DNA from: Pseudovibrio sp. Tun.PSC04-5.I4 | Lineage (GTDB): Bacteria; Pseudomonadota; Alphaproteobacteria; Rhizobiales; Stappiaceae | Reading direction: 5' to 3' | Length of the DNA: 64,000 nt | Assembly: GCF_900104145.1 (NCBI RefSeq) | Contig: NZ_FNLB01000006.1 | Coordinates: 1,757,001 to 1,821,000, forward strand | In this document: piece after piece, positions 1 to 9,102 of the stretch | How the letters are laid out: every line of letters starts with the position of its first letter | Position numbering within the stretch: the first letter of the stretch is position 1 | The notes under the pieces: generated by a model | What the model was told of the DNA's origin: nothing | The model's input: the letters and a program-made list of their open reading frames with translations, nothing else | Database searches by the model: none | Made by a program: the position numbers and the translations under genes

Positions 1-161
1 AAGTCTTTAAGGCATCTGTTGATATTATAAGCTTTTTTCGATTTGAAAGAGGCTTGTAACGTCAATTTGAACCTTAAGAAAACCCAGTTTGAAAACAACC
101 AGATCTAATCCGCACTAATTCCGCACTACATACTAAAATTTGACGCAAAAGGTACAAAGAC

Positions 162-197
162 AAAAAATGGGCGGCACTTTCTCTCAAGTAACCGCCC
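162..197 (-). terminator. Intrinsic terminator after clpX
   Basis: On the minus strand a GGGCGG/CCGCCC stem (169-174 with 192-197) is followed by ATTTTTT (162-168). It lies about 55 bp beyond the clpX stop and is the natural end of that transcript. Nothing else recognisable lies in 1-252. Confidence 0.75.
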
Positions 198-252
198 AAA
201 TTAAACTCAATACACGAGCGAAGCCGAATGGCTTGTTCAGTCCCCTACTGCG

Positions 253-1518
253 CTAGGCGCTAGTAGCTGAATTCTCTGCACGGTCCTCATAGATATACAA
301 AGGACGTGCATCCCCATCGACAACTTCCGCTGAAATCACCACTTCCTTTACGCCCTTAAGGCCGGGAAGTTCGTACATGGTTTCCAACAGGATCGCTTCC
401 AGAATAGACCGCAGACCACGAGCACCAGTTTTACGCGTGATACCCCGGCGGGCAATCGACTTCAGAGCTTCTTCGTGGAAGGACAATTCTACGTTTTCCA
501 TCTCAAACAGCCGCTGGTACTGAGCAACCAGAGCGTTCTTAGGTTCACGTAAAATGGAAACCAACGCATCTTCATCCAGATCTTCAAGTGTTGCGATAAC
601 CGGCAAACGGCCCACAAACTCAGGGATCAAACCAAATTTCAGCAGATCTTCTGGCTCAAGTTCTGAAAACAGCTCGCCAGTTTTACGATCTTCTGGCGCA
701 AGCACTGAAGCAGCAAAGCCGATAGATGTTTTACGGCCACGGTCTGAAATAATTTTGTCCAGACCAGAAAATGCACCACCACAGATAAACAGGATGTTGG
801 TTGTATCAACCTGCAAAAACTCTTGCTGAGGATGCTTTCTTCCACCTTGCGGAGGAACGGAAGCCACAGTGCCTTCCATGATCTTCAACAGAGCCTGCTG
901 CACACCTTCACCAGAAACGTCACGGGTGATGGATGGGTTTTCAGCTTTACGCGTAATTTTGTCTACTTCATCGATGTAGACAATTCCGCGCTGAGCTCGC
1001 TCAACATTGTAGTCTGCAGATTGAAGCAGCTTCAAAATAATATTTTCGACGTCTTCACCAACGTAACCCGCTTCAGTCAGCGTGGTTGCGTCAGCCATCG
1101 TAAACGGAACATCCAGAATTCGGGCGAGCGTTTGCGCCAGATGAGTTTTACCACACCCAGTAGGACCAACCAGCAGAATGTTGGACTTTGCAAGTTCAAC
1201 ATCGTCGTTCTTGGAAGCGTGATTTAACCGTTTGTAGTGGTTGTGAACAGCAACAGCCAGCACCTTTTTGGCACGACCCTGTCCAATCACATAATCATCC
1301 AGAACACCACGAATTTCCTGAGGTGTTGGGATCCCATCACGAGACTTTACCAGCGAAGATTTATTTTCTTCGCGAATAATGTCCATGCAAAGTTCGACAC
1401 ATTCATCACAGATAAAAACTGTCGGACCCGCAATTAGCTTACGGACCTCATGCTGGCTTTTTCCGCAAAACGAGCAGTAAAGCGTGTTCTTGCTGTCGCT
1501 GCCGCTGGCTTTGCTCAT
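253..1518 (-). CDS. clpX: ATP-dependent Clp protease ATP-binding subunit ClpX
   Basis: ClpX is the AAA+ unfoldase that recognises tagged substrates, unfolds them with ATP and feeds them into the ClpP chamber in the cytoplasm. The 421-residue protein has the N-terminal C4 zinc-binding domain (Cys15, Cys18, Cys37, Cys40), Walker A GPTGCGKT at residues 118-125, the GYVGED pore-loop motif and a Walker B ending YIDEVDKI. Length matches the family. It lies 257 bp downstream of clpP on the same strand, in the usual alphaproteobacterial order tig-clpP-clpX. In Caulobacter ClpXP drives cell-cycle proteolysis; a similar role here is inference. Confidence 0.98.
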   Translation of the reverse strand: MSKASGSDSKNTLYCSFCGKSQHEVRKLIAGPTVFICDECVELCMDIIREENKSSLVKSRDGIPTPQEIRGVLDDYVIGQGRAKKVLAVAVHNHYKRLNHASKNDDVELAKSNILLVGPTGCGKTHLAQTLARILDVPFTMADATTLTEAGYVGEDVENIILKLLQSADYNVERAQRGIVYIDEVDKITRKAENPSITRDVSGEGVQQALLKIMEGTVASVPPQGGRKHPQQEFLQVDTTNILFICGGAFSGLDKIISDRGRKTSIGFAASVLAPEDRKTGELFSELEPEDLLKFGLIPEFVGRLPVIATLEDLDEDALVSILREPKNALVAQYQRLFEMENVELSFHEEALKSIARRGITRKTGARGLRSILEAILLETMYELPGLKGVKEVVISAEVVDGDARPLYIYEDRAENSATSA

Positions 1519-1775
1519 GAGATATATCCCCGCGTCGTTTCGAGGGACCCTGCCCCTCTTAGATTTCTTAACTCGACAGCGAAACTTACGTTTCGGCCTT
1601 CTACTGACTTATCGCGTTTTGTGTTCCGCTTCCAGAGGGAAGCTTGGGAAATCACCAACGGCCACTCACTTATGAGATATTTGGCTTGCAATAATCAACA
1701 TTCCTTTAAGCCCCGCACGTAAAGTTCATTTCTTGTTAAAAAAACTTGCCTGCGAGTAACTTTTATAAAACCAAC

Positions 1776-2411
1776 TTAAGCAGGTTCAATAAGGCTTAAG
1801 CTTTCGCGGTTTGCGATAACATTATCAATGAGACCGAACTCTTTCGCCGCATTAGCACTCATAAAGTTGTCACGTTCAAGCGCTTCTTCAACGGCATCAA
1901 GTGTCTGACCTGTATGGTCAACATAGATCTCGTTGAGGCGGCGCTTCAGCTTCAGAATTTCCTGTGCATGCAACATGATGTCCGCTGCTTGCCCACGGAA
2001 ACCACCAGAAGGCTGGTGAACCATGACACGACTGTTTGGCAAAGAAAAGCGCATGCCTTTTTCGCCAGCGGCCAAAAGCAAAGAACCCATGCTTGCAGCC
2101 TGCCCGATACAAAGTGTCGATATCTTCGGTCGGATAAACTGCATTGTGTCATAAATAGCAAGGCCACTAGTCACAACGCCACCCGGAGAATTGATATAAA
2201 GCGCAATCTCTTTGTTCGGGTTTTCCGCTTCCAGATAAAGCAACTGGGAACAGACCAACGTTGCTACGGTATCTTCCACAGGGCCGGTCAGGAAAATAAT
2301 ACGTTCCTTGAGCAGCCGTGAGAAGATATCATAGGCCCGCTCGCCCCGATTGGTTTGTTCCACAACCATCGGCACCAGGCTGTTCGTGTAGTACTCTACA
2401 GGATCGGTCAT
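1776..2411 (-). CDS. clpP: ATP-dependent Clp protease proteolytic subunit ClpP
   Basis: ClpP is the serine peptidase that forms the double-heptamer proteolytic chamber working with ClpX or ClpA. The 211-residue protein carries the catalytic serine in QAASMGS (Ser107) and the histidine in VMVHQPSGG (His132), with the third residue (Asp) in the YVDHTG region. The oligomerisation and substrate-groove segment NSPGG is present. It sits between tig and clpX, all on the minus strand. Confidence 0.98.
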   Translation of the reverse strand: MTDPVEYYTNSLVPMVVEQTNRGERAYDIFSRLLKERIIFLTGPVEDTVATLVCSQLLYLEAENPNKEIALYINSPGGVVTSGLAIYDTMQFIRPKISTLCIGQAASMGSLLLAAGEKGMRFSLPNSRVMVHQPSGGFRGQAADIMLHAQEILKLKRRLNEIYVDHTGQTLDAVEEALERDNFMSANAAKEFGLIDNVIANRESLSLIEPA

Positions 2412-2763
2412 GCGTCATCCATTTTAAATATGCAGAAAGCTCAGTAAGCTCGGTTACTTATCCAGCTTACCGGTTAGCACTGCAAGAATCTTATGTCGAA
2501 AAAAACGACATGCCCACCCGCGGGATGTCGCCCTAGTCTTAAAGGCACTTGCCAAAAGGTAAAGCCACAAGGTTTATGGAGTGTTTCCAAGAGCCCTGTT
2601 ATTCTTAGCCCAAATACCGGGGGGCTTAAAGAGCCCAATGGCGTATGTAGCTAAAGTCAGCCTTAGTTATTTCGGCTTTCCACCTCAAAATTCAAGAGGC
2701 GAAATGCAAAAAAAAGGGGGCACGAGGCCCCCTTCTCGAAATCCTTGGGTAAACCCCCAAAAA
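2412..2763. other. tig-clpP intergenic region
   Basis: This 352-bp gap contains the tig terminator (2708-2732) and, nearer clpP, a small ATGTCG/CGACAT inverted repeat around an A7 loop (about 2492-2510). It must hold the clpP promoter, but I see no convincing -35/-10 or heat-shock promoter match and no gene. Confidence 0.5.
2708..2732 (-). terminator. Intrinsic terminator after tig
   Basis: On the minus strand a GGGGGC-CTCGT-GCCCCC hairpin (2716-2732) is followed by T8 (2708-2715), about 30 bp past the tig stop. It separates tig transcription from clpP. Confidence 0.85.
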
Positions 2764-4110
2764 TTATGCTTCGTCTTCGTCCTGAGCCAGGAGCTCTTCT
2801 TTGGACACGACTTTGTCAGAAATTTTTGCAAGTTCAAGAATAAAGTCCACAACCTTTTCTTCATAGATTGGGGCACGCAGGGAAGCCAAAGCCTGTTCGT
2901 TGTTCTTGTAGAACTCGAACACCTGTTGTTCTTGACCTGGGAACTGACGAACGCGATCGAACAGAGCTTTCTGAACTTCTTCGTCGGTAACCTGAACTTT
3001 GTTCTGCTCACCAACTTCAGAAAGAACCAGACCAAGGCGCACACGACGCTCAGAGATCTTACGGTACTCAGCTTTCGCTTCTTCTTCAGTGGTCTTTTCG
3101 TCTTCGAAGGATTTGCCAGACTGCTGCATGTCAGCTTCAACCTGCTTCCAAACGCCATCGAACTCTGTTTCCAGAAGTTTTTCAGGCAGGTCGAAGGTGT
3201 ATTCTGCATCCAGCTTGTCGAGAAGCTCACGCTTCACTTTCTGACGCGTAGCTGCACCGAACTGGCTTTCAATCTGGCCACGAACGATTTCTTTCAGCTT
3301 TTCGAGAGACTCAAGGCCAAGTTTGGTAGCCATTTCGTCGTCGATGGAAACATCGCCTGCAGCTTCGATACCCTTGACATTAATGTCGAAGGTAACCGCA
3401 CGACCAGCAAGATTTGCTGCGCCGTATTCTTCAGGGAAAGTTACGTCGATAACTTTTTCGTCACCGATTTTCATGCCAACGACTTGCTCTTCAAAGCCTG
3501 GAATGAACTGACCAGAACCCAGAACCAGCTGACCGTTTTCATCTTCACCGCCTTCAAATGGAACGCCGTCCAATTTGCCGAGGTAATGCATGGTTACGCG
3601 GTCACCGTCTTCAGCAGCAGCACCTTCTACGCGCGCTTCAAATGGACGGTTGCTTTCAGCAATCTGCTTGACCTGCTCGTCAACTTCTTCATCAGAAATT
3701 TCAACGATCGGGCGCTCAAGTTCAAGTGCAGAGAAATCTACAAGTTCGAACTCAGGCAGAACTTCATAAGAAATGGTGTAAACAAGATCTGCTTCACCGG
3801 CCAAAACTTTTTCAGCATCATCGTCGGAAAGATCGATTTCAGGCTGAAGAGCTGGCTTTTCTTTGCGTTCTTCAATGGTTTTGCTGGTAGTTTCGTTGAT
3901 CAGGTTGCCGATCAGCTCGCCCATTGCCTGACGGCCATGAACACGCTTAAGATGTGCAACTGGAACTTTACCCGGACGGAAGCCGTTAATGTTTACCTTT
4001 GACTTCATGTCAACAAGGTATTCATCGAGGCGGGTCGCCAGATCCGTCGCCGGGATAACGACTTTGAGTTCGCGTTTTAGGCCCTCGGCCAGGGTTTCTG
4101 ATACCTGCAT
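2764..4110 (-). CDS. tig: Trigger factor
   Basis: Trigger factor is the ribosome-bound chaperone and peptidyl-prolyl isomerase that shields nascent chains. The 448-residue protein has the N-terminal ribosome-binding domain with the NGFRPGKVP signature (family motif G-F-R-x-G-K-x-P), then an FKBP-type PPIase domain (DRVTMHYLGKLDG onward, about residues 165-250), and a long charged helical C-terminal substrate arm. Length is normal. It is the first gene of the tig-clpP-clpX series, with tRNA-Leu upstream on the same strand. Confidence 0.97.
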   Translation of the reverse strand: MQVSETLAEGLKRELKVVIPATDLATRLDEYLVDMKSKVNINGFRPGKVPVAHLKRVHGRQAMGELIGNLINETTSKTIEERKEKPALQPEIDLSDDDAEKVLAGEADLVYTISYEVLPEFELVDFSALELERPIVEISDEEVDEQVKQIAESNRPFEARVEGAAAEDGDRVTMHYLGKLDGVPFEGGEDENGQLVLGSGQFIPGFEEQVVGMKIGDEKVIDVTFPEEYGAANLAGRAVTFDINVKGIEAAGDVSIDDEMATKLGLESLEKLKEIVRGQIESQFGAATRQKVKRELLDKLDAEYTFDLPEKLLETEFDGVWKQVEADMQQSGKSFEDEKTTEEEAKAEYRKISERRVRLGLVLSEVGEQNKVQVTDEEVQKALFDRVRQFPGQEQQVFEFYKNNEQALASLRAPIYEEKVVDFILELAKISDKVVSKEELLAQDEDEA

Positions 4111-4343
4111 GGTCTTTGCTTCGTCCTTGATTTAGGACGTGTACCGACAAACCAAAAATGGTTTATCCCCGTACGGTGAACATAACACCAATTTCGTAGA
4201 AGGGAGAGGCTTTGGGAGAAAATCCCTCAGCTCTTATCCGCCTGACGAACAGGTGAGCATAAACCGAACTTCGACAACGCCCTCAACTTTTCCGTTTCCG
4301 ATAAGCTACGGTCGTTTATTTATGCACCGTATCACCGGGGATA

Positions 4344-4426
4344 TGGTGCGGCTGGAGGGACTCGAACCCCCACGGTCTCCCGCTAGAACCTAAATCTAGT
4401 GCGTCTACCAATTTCGCCACAGCCGC
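4344..4426 (-). tRNA. tRNA-Leu (anticodon UAG)
   Basis: The reverse strand folds into a cloverleaf with acceptor stem GCGGCTG/CAGCCGC, discriminator A and an encoded CCA (4344-4346). The anticodon arm is CTAGA-TTTAGGT-TCTAG, giving anticodon UAG, which reads CUN leucine codons. It has the longer variable arm expected of a class II tRNA (83 nt) and the T-arm GTTCGAGTCC. Having tRNA-Leu just upstream of tig is common in alphaproteobacteria. Confidence 0.97.
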
Positions 4427-4627
4427 GTTGGAGGGGTAGCTAAATGGGAACCCGATGGAAGTCAACAGCCTAATACGCTGTTTATGCCCAGTTCTTGGTT
4501 TTCCGCCTCATTTAGGGCAATGAACCTGTGCATTATTTCAATCCACTAGGAAAAGTTTGTACTCAAACAGTCCCTCCTCCGGCTCCAGTATTTTCCTATC
4601 CTTGAAATTAAGGAAAATAAATTTCCT

Positions 4628-4987
4628 TTACTCACTCAGGGGTTCTGTAACCCGGCGCACAAAGGCTGTGCCTGTTTCAGTCAAATACAGCTCGCGGCGG
4701 CGACCATCTGATTTATCTGCGGCAACACGGGCATAGTTATGACCACCGCGCACATCTTTATGACCATCACACCAATAGTAGATGTTTCGGGTCGCAGTCC
4801 CAGACTGGTATCCGATCTTCTTTTGTAGTCCGTGAGGATGAAGCGTCTGCCCCTCTTCCTGATGGGCTGCTATCTCCAAAAGCGTCAAAACGGTAGAAAC
4901 CTGCATTTTGGCATCGTGATCCTTAAAAGGAGCCAGCGCATCAATAATCCTGCGCAAAGCTTCTGAATGCTTTGTGGTCTTGCTCAT
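4628..4987 (-). CDS. Small winged-helix-like protein, function unknown
   Basis: This is a 119-residue cytoplasmic protein if translated from the ATG that begins MSKTTKHSEAL; the frame stays open for 31 more codons upstream, but that segment does not look like a domain. The pattern is that of a MarR/winged-helix fold: an N-terminal helix, a helical segment around LTLLEIAAHQ, a putative recognition helix (residues about 60-75, SGTATRNIYYW), then a basic wing (DKSDGRRRELYLTETG, reminiscent of the MarR D-x-R-x-x-x-L-x-L-T motif). I infer a DNA-binding regulator; no target is visible. No strong Shine-Dalgarno precedes the start, and it stands alone between tRNA-Leu and nnr. Confidence 0.6.
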   Translation of the reverse strand: MSKTTKHSEALRRIIDALAPFKDHDAKMQVSTVLTLLEIAAHQEEGQTLHPHGLQKKIGYQSGTATRNIYYWCDGHKDVRGGHNYARVAADKSDGRRRELYLTETGTAFVRRVTEPLSE

Positions 4988-5247
4988 TATAAATCCATAA
5001 AATTCCGGTGAATGCCTGATGAAAAAGCCGGATGGGAAGGTCAAGTAGACAACGAAATGCGAAACTGGCATCTCGTACACGCTTTTCCTAACGCAGTTCA
5101 GCTTTCATAAATTGATGCTCATCACATTACTCAGATTTATATCACAAATATTGATGATTCCCAACCAACGCCCCAAGGCATTTAGCCGATTTGCGCAGAA
5201 AAAACAGGGCTCCACTCAAAACGGAGACGCCCTGCAAGGCGTGCGCT

Positions 5248-6768
5248 CTAAAAGTGCCCCAGATACTCCACCAGTTCACTCAGCACGTTGGGAATGTGTG
5301 CAATCACATCTTCGGCAATCAAACCCGCCCCCGCCAGCTCTCCAGCACGGCCATGAACCCACACACCTTTTGCGGCAGCTTCATACCCATCCAGCCCTTG
5401 CGCAAGATAACCACCGATGATTCCGGCAAGAACATCACCGGACCCAGCCGTCGCCAACCACGGCGTACCGCTGGCATTGATGGATATATTGCCGAAAGGA
5501 TCCGCAATAACAGTATCTGCACCCTTAAGAACCACAGTTGCACCTGAGCGCTCTGCCGCTTTGTGCGTGCGTTCAACCTTGCAATACCCAGAGGCTGGAT
5601 CACACAGATCAGGGAATAGCCGGCAGAACTCGCCCTCATGGGGCGTCAGGACCACTTTTCCGCGGCAAGAAGAGCCCGCGATATATTCAAACAAATATGC
5701 AGGTACCTCCTCAAACGACATAAGCGCATCAGCATCTAGAACAACACCCCGCTCACCGGACAGGCACTCAACCACACGCTCCTGCGTCTCCCGGCCCAGT
5801 CCAGCTGCAGGTCCAATCACAACCGAGTTGAGACGCTCATCCTCCAAAATCTGCTCAAAGTCCGCAATACGCTCCGCAGGGCGGATCATGACGCTGGTCA
5901 GATGCGCAGCATGTATCAAGGCAGCCTGCTCACGCGCCACCACAGTCACAAGGCCACTGCCTGCTCGCTGTGCGCCCAGCGCGGCCAGTCGGCTTGCACC
6001 TGTCGAAAACTTGGGTCCACTCACAACCAGCGTATGCCCGCGACTGTATTTGTGCCCTGCAACTTCGGGAAGATCAGGTACCGTTCCCCAAATTTTATCG
6101 CAGTTGTAATAGGCCGTCGGGCCGATATGCTTCAGCACCTCATCTTCAAGCCCAATCTGTTCAATGATAACTTCCCCGCAATGGGCACGACCGGGAAAGA
6201 GATAATGCCCCGGCTTGGCACGGAAGAACGTTACCGTCATATCCGCACGCACCGCCTCACTCAAAACAGCACCAGTTTTCCCGTTCACACCGGAAGGCAG
6301 GTCAATTGCGAGGCACTGTGCCGGGCTCTGGTTAATCTGAGCAACAATCTCCAGCAGGTCACTATCAAGACCACGGCTAAGCCCGGCGCCAAACAAAGCG
6401 TCAACAATCACATCGTCCTCGCCCAACTCATCCAGGGCCATACGCATATTCTCTAGAGAAATGAGATCCAGCTCCATCTCCTCATAGGAAAGCTCTGCGT
6501 CTCCCTTCAGAGCTTTTGGATTGCCGACCAACGCAACCGAGACGTTAAAGCCCTCATTGTGAGCAAGCTGCGCAACCACAAATCCGTCACCCCCATTGTT
6601 ACCGGGACCACACAAGACCAGAACTCGCGAATACGGATGCAGGATTTGTCGCATGACTTCGAAAACGGCCTTGCCAGCGTTATGCATCAACTCAATGCCG
6701 GGAATTCCCCCTTCGATCGTCAGCCGGTCGGCCTTCTTCATCTGCAACGGCGTCAATAACTCATGCAT
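5248..6768 (-). CDS. nnr: Bifunctional NAD(P)H-hydrate epimerase / ADP-dependent dehydratase
   Basis: This enzyme repairs hydrated NADH and NADPH: the N-terminal domain epimerises R- and S-NAD(P)HX and the C-terminal domain dehydrates S-NAD(P)HX. The N-terminal YjeF_N domain (about residues 1-215) shows GPGNNGGDGFV. The C-terminal ribokinase-like domain (about 225-500) shows LTPHEGEF and the nucleotide-binding TAGSGDVLAG loop. I chose the ATG at 6768 (506 aa) because TTGGAGAG lies at good Shine-Dalgarno spacing; a TTG four codons upstream is also in frame. In many alphaproteobacteria this gene lies directly next to glnB; here about 3 kb separates them. Confidence 0.95.
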   Translation of the reverse strand: MHELLTPLQMKKADRLTIEGGIPGIELMHNAGKAVFEVMRQILHPYSRVLVLCGPGNNGGDGFVVAQLAHNEGFNVSVALVGNPKALKGDAELSYEEMELDLISLENMRMALDELGEDDVIVDALFGAGLSRGLDSDLLEIVAQINQSPAQCLAIDLPSGVNGKTGAVLSEAVRADMTVTFFRAKPGHYLFPGRAHCGEVIIEQIGLEDEVLKHIGPTAYYNCDKIWGTVPDLPEVAGHKYSRGHTLVVSGPKFSTGASRLAALGAQRAGSGLVTVVAREQAALIHAAHLTSVMIRPAERIADFEQILEDERLNSVVIGPAAGLGRETQERVVECLSGERGVVLDADALMSFEEVPAYLFEYIAGSSCRGKVVLTPHEGEFCRLFPDLCDPASGYCKVERTHKAAERSGATVVLKGADTVIADPFGNISINASGTPWLATAGSGDVLAGIIGGYLAQGLDGYEAAAKGVWVHGRAGELAGAGLIAEDVIAHIPNVLSELVEYLGHF

Positions 6769-6977
6769 GAAGCTCTCCAATTCTCTTTCGGCAATGTCCT
6801 GAGAAATTAATTACCTAATATCCGTTAGATTTTGGTTCATCATTACCCAACTGCCGCTTGGGTTTTTCGATCACGAAAAGTCACAAAGCCCACCCTAGTG
6901 CTAAAAGGCACAGTTTTCACAGTGACTTCCTGAGTAAATGATGACGCCAGCGCCCACTTTAGGAAAATAACAACAAC

Positions 6978-7427
6978 ATGCACGAGAGACGAGCCCACTA
7001 CGCCCAATTGATGAACGGCTTTTCACAACGCCTGGGCTTAACCACAGAGCCCGAGGATGGTCTGTTTCTCATTGCAGAAGCAAACGGCAGTCGGTGGTCA
7101 GTGGAACTCAATGAAGACTCCGACCTTATCTATATAAGCACCAGTCTATTTCCTGCAGAAGATAAAAACACCCTAAAGACCGCACTAGAGATCAATCAGA
7201 ATGTGGAACTCCTGCGCGGAGCTTTCCTCGGACTATCTCAAACTGGCGACCTACAGCTGAATGCACAAGCGACCCTTCAACAAACAGACGATATTGCATT
7301 GGAAAACACCTTGGTAAATCTGATGCAAATTCGCGAACAAGTCTGCGCGCAATTCTCTGAACTGAAATCCTCCTCAACCTCCAAAGCCGTTGACCCGGAT
7401 TGGAGCGCGACTTCTATTCGCCTGTAA
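6978..7427 (+). CDS. CesT-like type III secretion chaperone
   Basis: This 149-residue acidic protein has the layout of class I type III secretion chaperones (Tir chaperone CesT/SycE family). There is an N-terminal amphipathic helix (HYAQLMNGFSQRLGL), a three-strand sheet (LFLIAEAN, WSVELNED, LIYISTSLF), the conserved helix with LEINQN followed by GAFLGLS, then a strand DLQLNAQATL and a long C-terminal helix. Such proteins dimerise, bind the disordered N-terminus of one effector and hold it for the export ATPase. The next gene, 12 bp downstream on the same strand, has just such an N-terminus, so it is the likely client. Family assignment is by pattern and is fairly secure; the partner is inferred. 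Confidence 0.8.
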   Translation: MHERRAHYAQLMNGFSQRLGLTTEPEDGLFLIAEANGSRWSVELNEDSDLIYISTSLFPAEDKNTLKTALEINQNVELLRGAFLGLSQTGDLQLNAQATLQQTDDIALENTLVNLMQIREQVCAQFSELKSSSTSKAVDPDWSATSIRL

Positions 7428-7439
7428 AGGTCTTCACCC

Positions 7440-8768
7440 ATGCATTCCGTCAGCTCCCCAAAGCATAGTCCAGTTGATCAGAACTCGCTCCAAAGCGATA
7501 TAAGCGCTCAGCAAAAAATCGCTCCGCAAAAGTCAGAAAAACTGGAAGCACGCGGTGTTTCAGTTGAAACATCAAAAAACTCAACCCCAGTTGCATCCAA
7601 GAACGTTAAAGCGTTGGAAACAGCATCCACACAAACATTGGCAAGCCGCATTCAATCTCCCTCAACCACGGGAGCCCTCCAATCAGGCCTAGCGACCTCC
7701 ATGAGCGGGTTAAATGACACCAGCTCTATGGAGAGCACAGCAAATCCTGATGCGCCTTACAATGCTGATACGACCGCTCTGGAACAAACCGCCAAACGCC
7801 TTGGTGCCGGTACCTATGGCGAAGTCTACCTTGTCAAAGAAGACAACAAGTCCTTCGCCTTTAAAATCGCAAACTCTGAAAACGGTTGGAAAGCTCTGGA
7901 ACAAGAAGCCCAGATCTACGAAAAGCTTGCTGAAATCGGGCCACATGACAACGTCGTCAAAGGTATGGGCATCAAAGAGGTTCAGGGCGTTCGTGGTCTT
8001 GCGCTCGAACATGTGGAAGGCTGCGAAGCGGGTAAGCTCTTCAACACCGCAGAAAAGCTCTACACAAATAACAAGTTAAGCCATTCCCAATATTGGGGAA
8101 CCGTTCAGTTCATCATGCGAGATGTTCTAAGTGGCGTGCAGCATCTGGCACAGGCAGGTATCAGCCACAGCGACATCAAAGGCGGCAACCTGCTGTATGA
8201 CACGGAAAACCAGAGCATCAAGATCTTTGACTTTGGGTGCGCAGCTATCATTGAGCAGGATCCAGTTACCGTTGGAACGCCAGCATACTCTGCCCCCGAA
8301 GCTCTGCTGTCTCTTCCTCAAAAACAACGAGCCAGCGAGGCGCAAGACACCCCCGCCGTTGGCCAGATGACCCGTCGGTCAGGTGAGCACGCTGAGAACC
8401 TCTTTGCAGCACAAAACCCCGGAGATGCAGCAGCCCTCTCCTATGCGATGCACTCGAAGCTGGAAGGCATAGAGCGCCGCGGTGAAGCACTTGAATATCA
8501 AGCTCTCAATCAAACAGATGATCCAGCTATTGCAGGCGCACTGGGCAACTTCGGTAAGGGCGGAGAAACAGCCTACGTTGAGTTTGTGAACCTCTCAACC
8601 CTATTGGACATAAGTGTCCGTGGCACAGCGGAAGAGCTCATCAACAGCAACTTCATCTCAGACCCATTGTGCCAACCTGATGAAGCCCGGCAAGTCATTT
8701 CAGGGCTCATGACCAAGATGGAAGAAGACAAAAAAATGGAAATGGCGGCCCCGATGAACCGCAGCTAA
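7440..8768 (+). CDS. Protein kinase, putative type III secreted effector
   Basis: This 442-residue protein begins with about 110 residues rich in Ser, Thr, Gln, Ala and Lys with no fold signature, as in type III secretion and chaperone-binding segments; there is no Sec signal. A eukaryotic-like kinase domain follows: glycine loop GAGTYGEV (about 119), ATP-binding Lys142 (FAFKIA), catalytic loop HSDIKGGN with Asp245, DFG at 264-266 and APE ending at Glu287. The catalytic loop has Ser in place of the HRD arginine, and the C-lobe is unusual until a closing TAEELINSNFISD helix. Secreted kinases such as YpkA/YopO and NleH/OspG are the nearest concept I know. Activity is predicted because Lys, both Asp and Asn are present. 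It lies directly after a CesT-like chaperone and is followed by a terminator, so the two form a complete bicistron. No secretion apparatus genes lie in the window. Confidence 0.82.
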   Translation: MHSVSSPKHSPVDQNSLQSDISAQQKIAPQKSEKLEARGVSVETSKNSTPVASKNVKALETASTQTLASRIQSPSTTGALQSGLATSMSGLNDTSSMESTANPDAPYNADTTALEQTAKRLGAGTYGEVYLVKEDNKSFAFKIANSENGWKALEQEAQIYEKLAEIGPHDNVVKGMGIKEVQGVRGLALEHVEGCEAGKLFNTAEKLYTNNKLSHSQYWGTVQFIMRDVLSGVQHLAQAGISHSDIKGGNLLYDTENQSIKIFDFGCAAIIEQDPVTVGTPAYSAPEALLSLPQKQRASEAQDTPAVGQMTRRSGEHAENLFAAQNPGDAAALSYAMHSKLEGIERRGEALEYQALNQTDDPAIAGALGNFGKGGETAYVEFVNLSTLLDISVRGTAEELINSNFISDPLCQPDEARQVISGLMTKMEEDKKMEMAAPMNRS

Positions 8769-9102
8769 TTCCTCAAAGACCCGCCCCATCACAAACAATA
8801 ACTTAAGCCGGTTTTTACCGGCCTTTTTATTGGTCCCCATGATCAGTCATGTACAAACTGAAAAGATACCAAACGTATGGGAGCAGAACTTTACCGCGAG
8901 GTATTCTGAGGTAAAAATGCAACTAGGACATTGCATTCAGAATTACATGCACAACAGCAGCGCAGAGCTCTCAAGAACAAGAGGCTCCCCTAGCTTCATC
9001 ACCCGCATAAAACAAAACTTGAAGGCTGCAAAAGCAGCCCTCATGCAGCCATAGCAAGCCAACCCCACTCGTTCGGCTGAATACAAATGCACCCTACCCG
9101 CT
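8769..9102. other. Gap between kinase gene and VOC gene
   Basis: This 334-bp gap holds the kinase-gene terminator and otherwise nothing I can support. A 74-codon open frame at 8830-9054 has no Shine-Dalgarno and no recognisable pattern. Confidence 0.5.
8807..8830 (+). terminator. Intrinsic terminator of the chaperone-effector unit
   Basis: A GCCGGT-TTTT-ACCGGC hairpin (8807-8822) is followed by CTTTTTATT, 38 bp after the kinase stop codon. Confidence 0.85.

Noticed and set aside
2581..4002. 473-codon open frame on the plus strand opposite tig
   Set aside because: It is the antisense shadow of tig; the minus strand encodes a textbook trigger factor, and the plus product has Phe/Asn-rich shadow composition without domains.
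8830..9054. 74-codon ORF right after the kinase-gene terminator
   Set aside because: It begins just past the terminator T-run, lacks a ribosome binding site and shows no domain; possible third effector-operon gene but unsupported.
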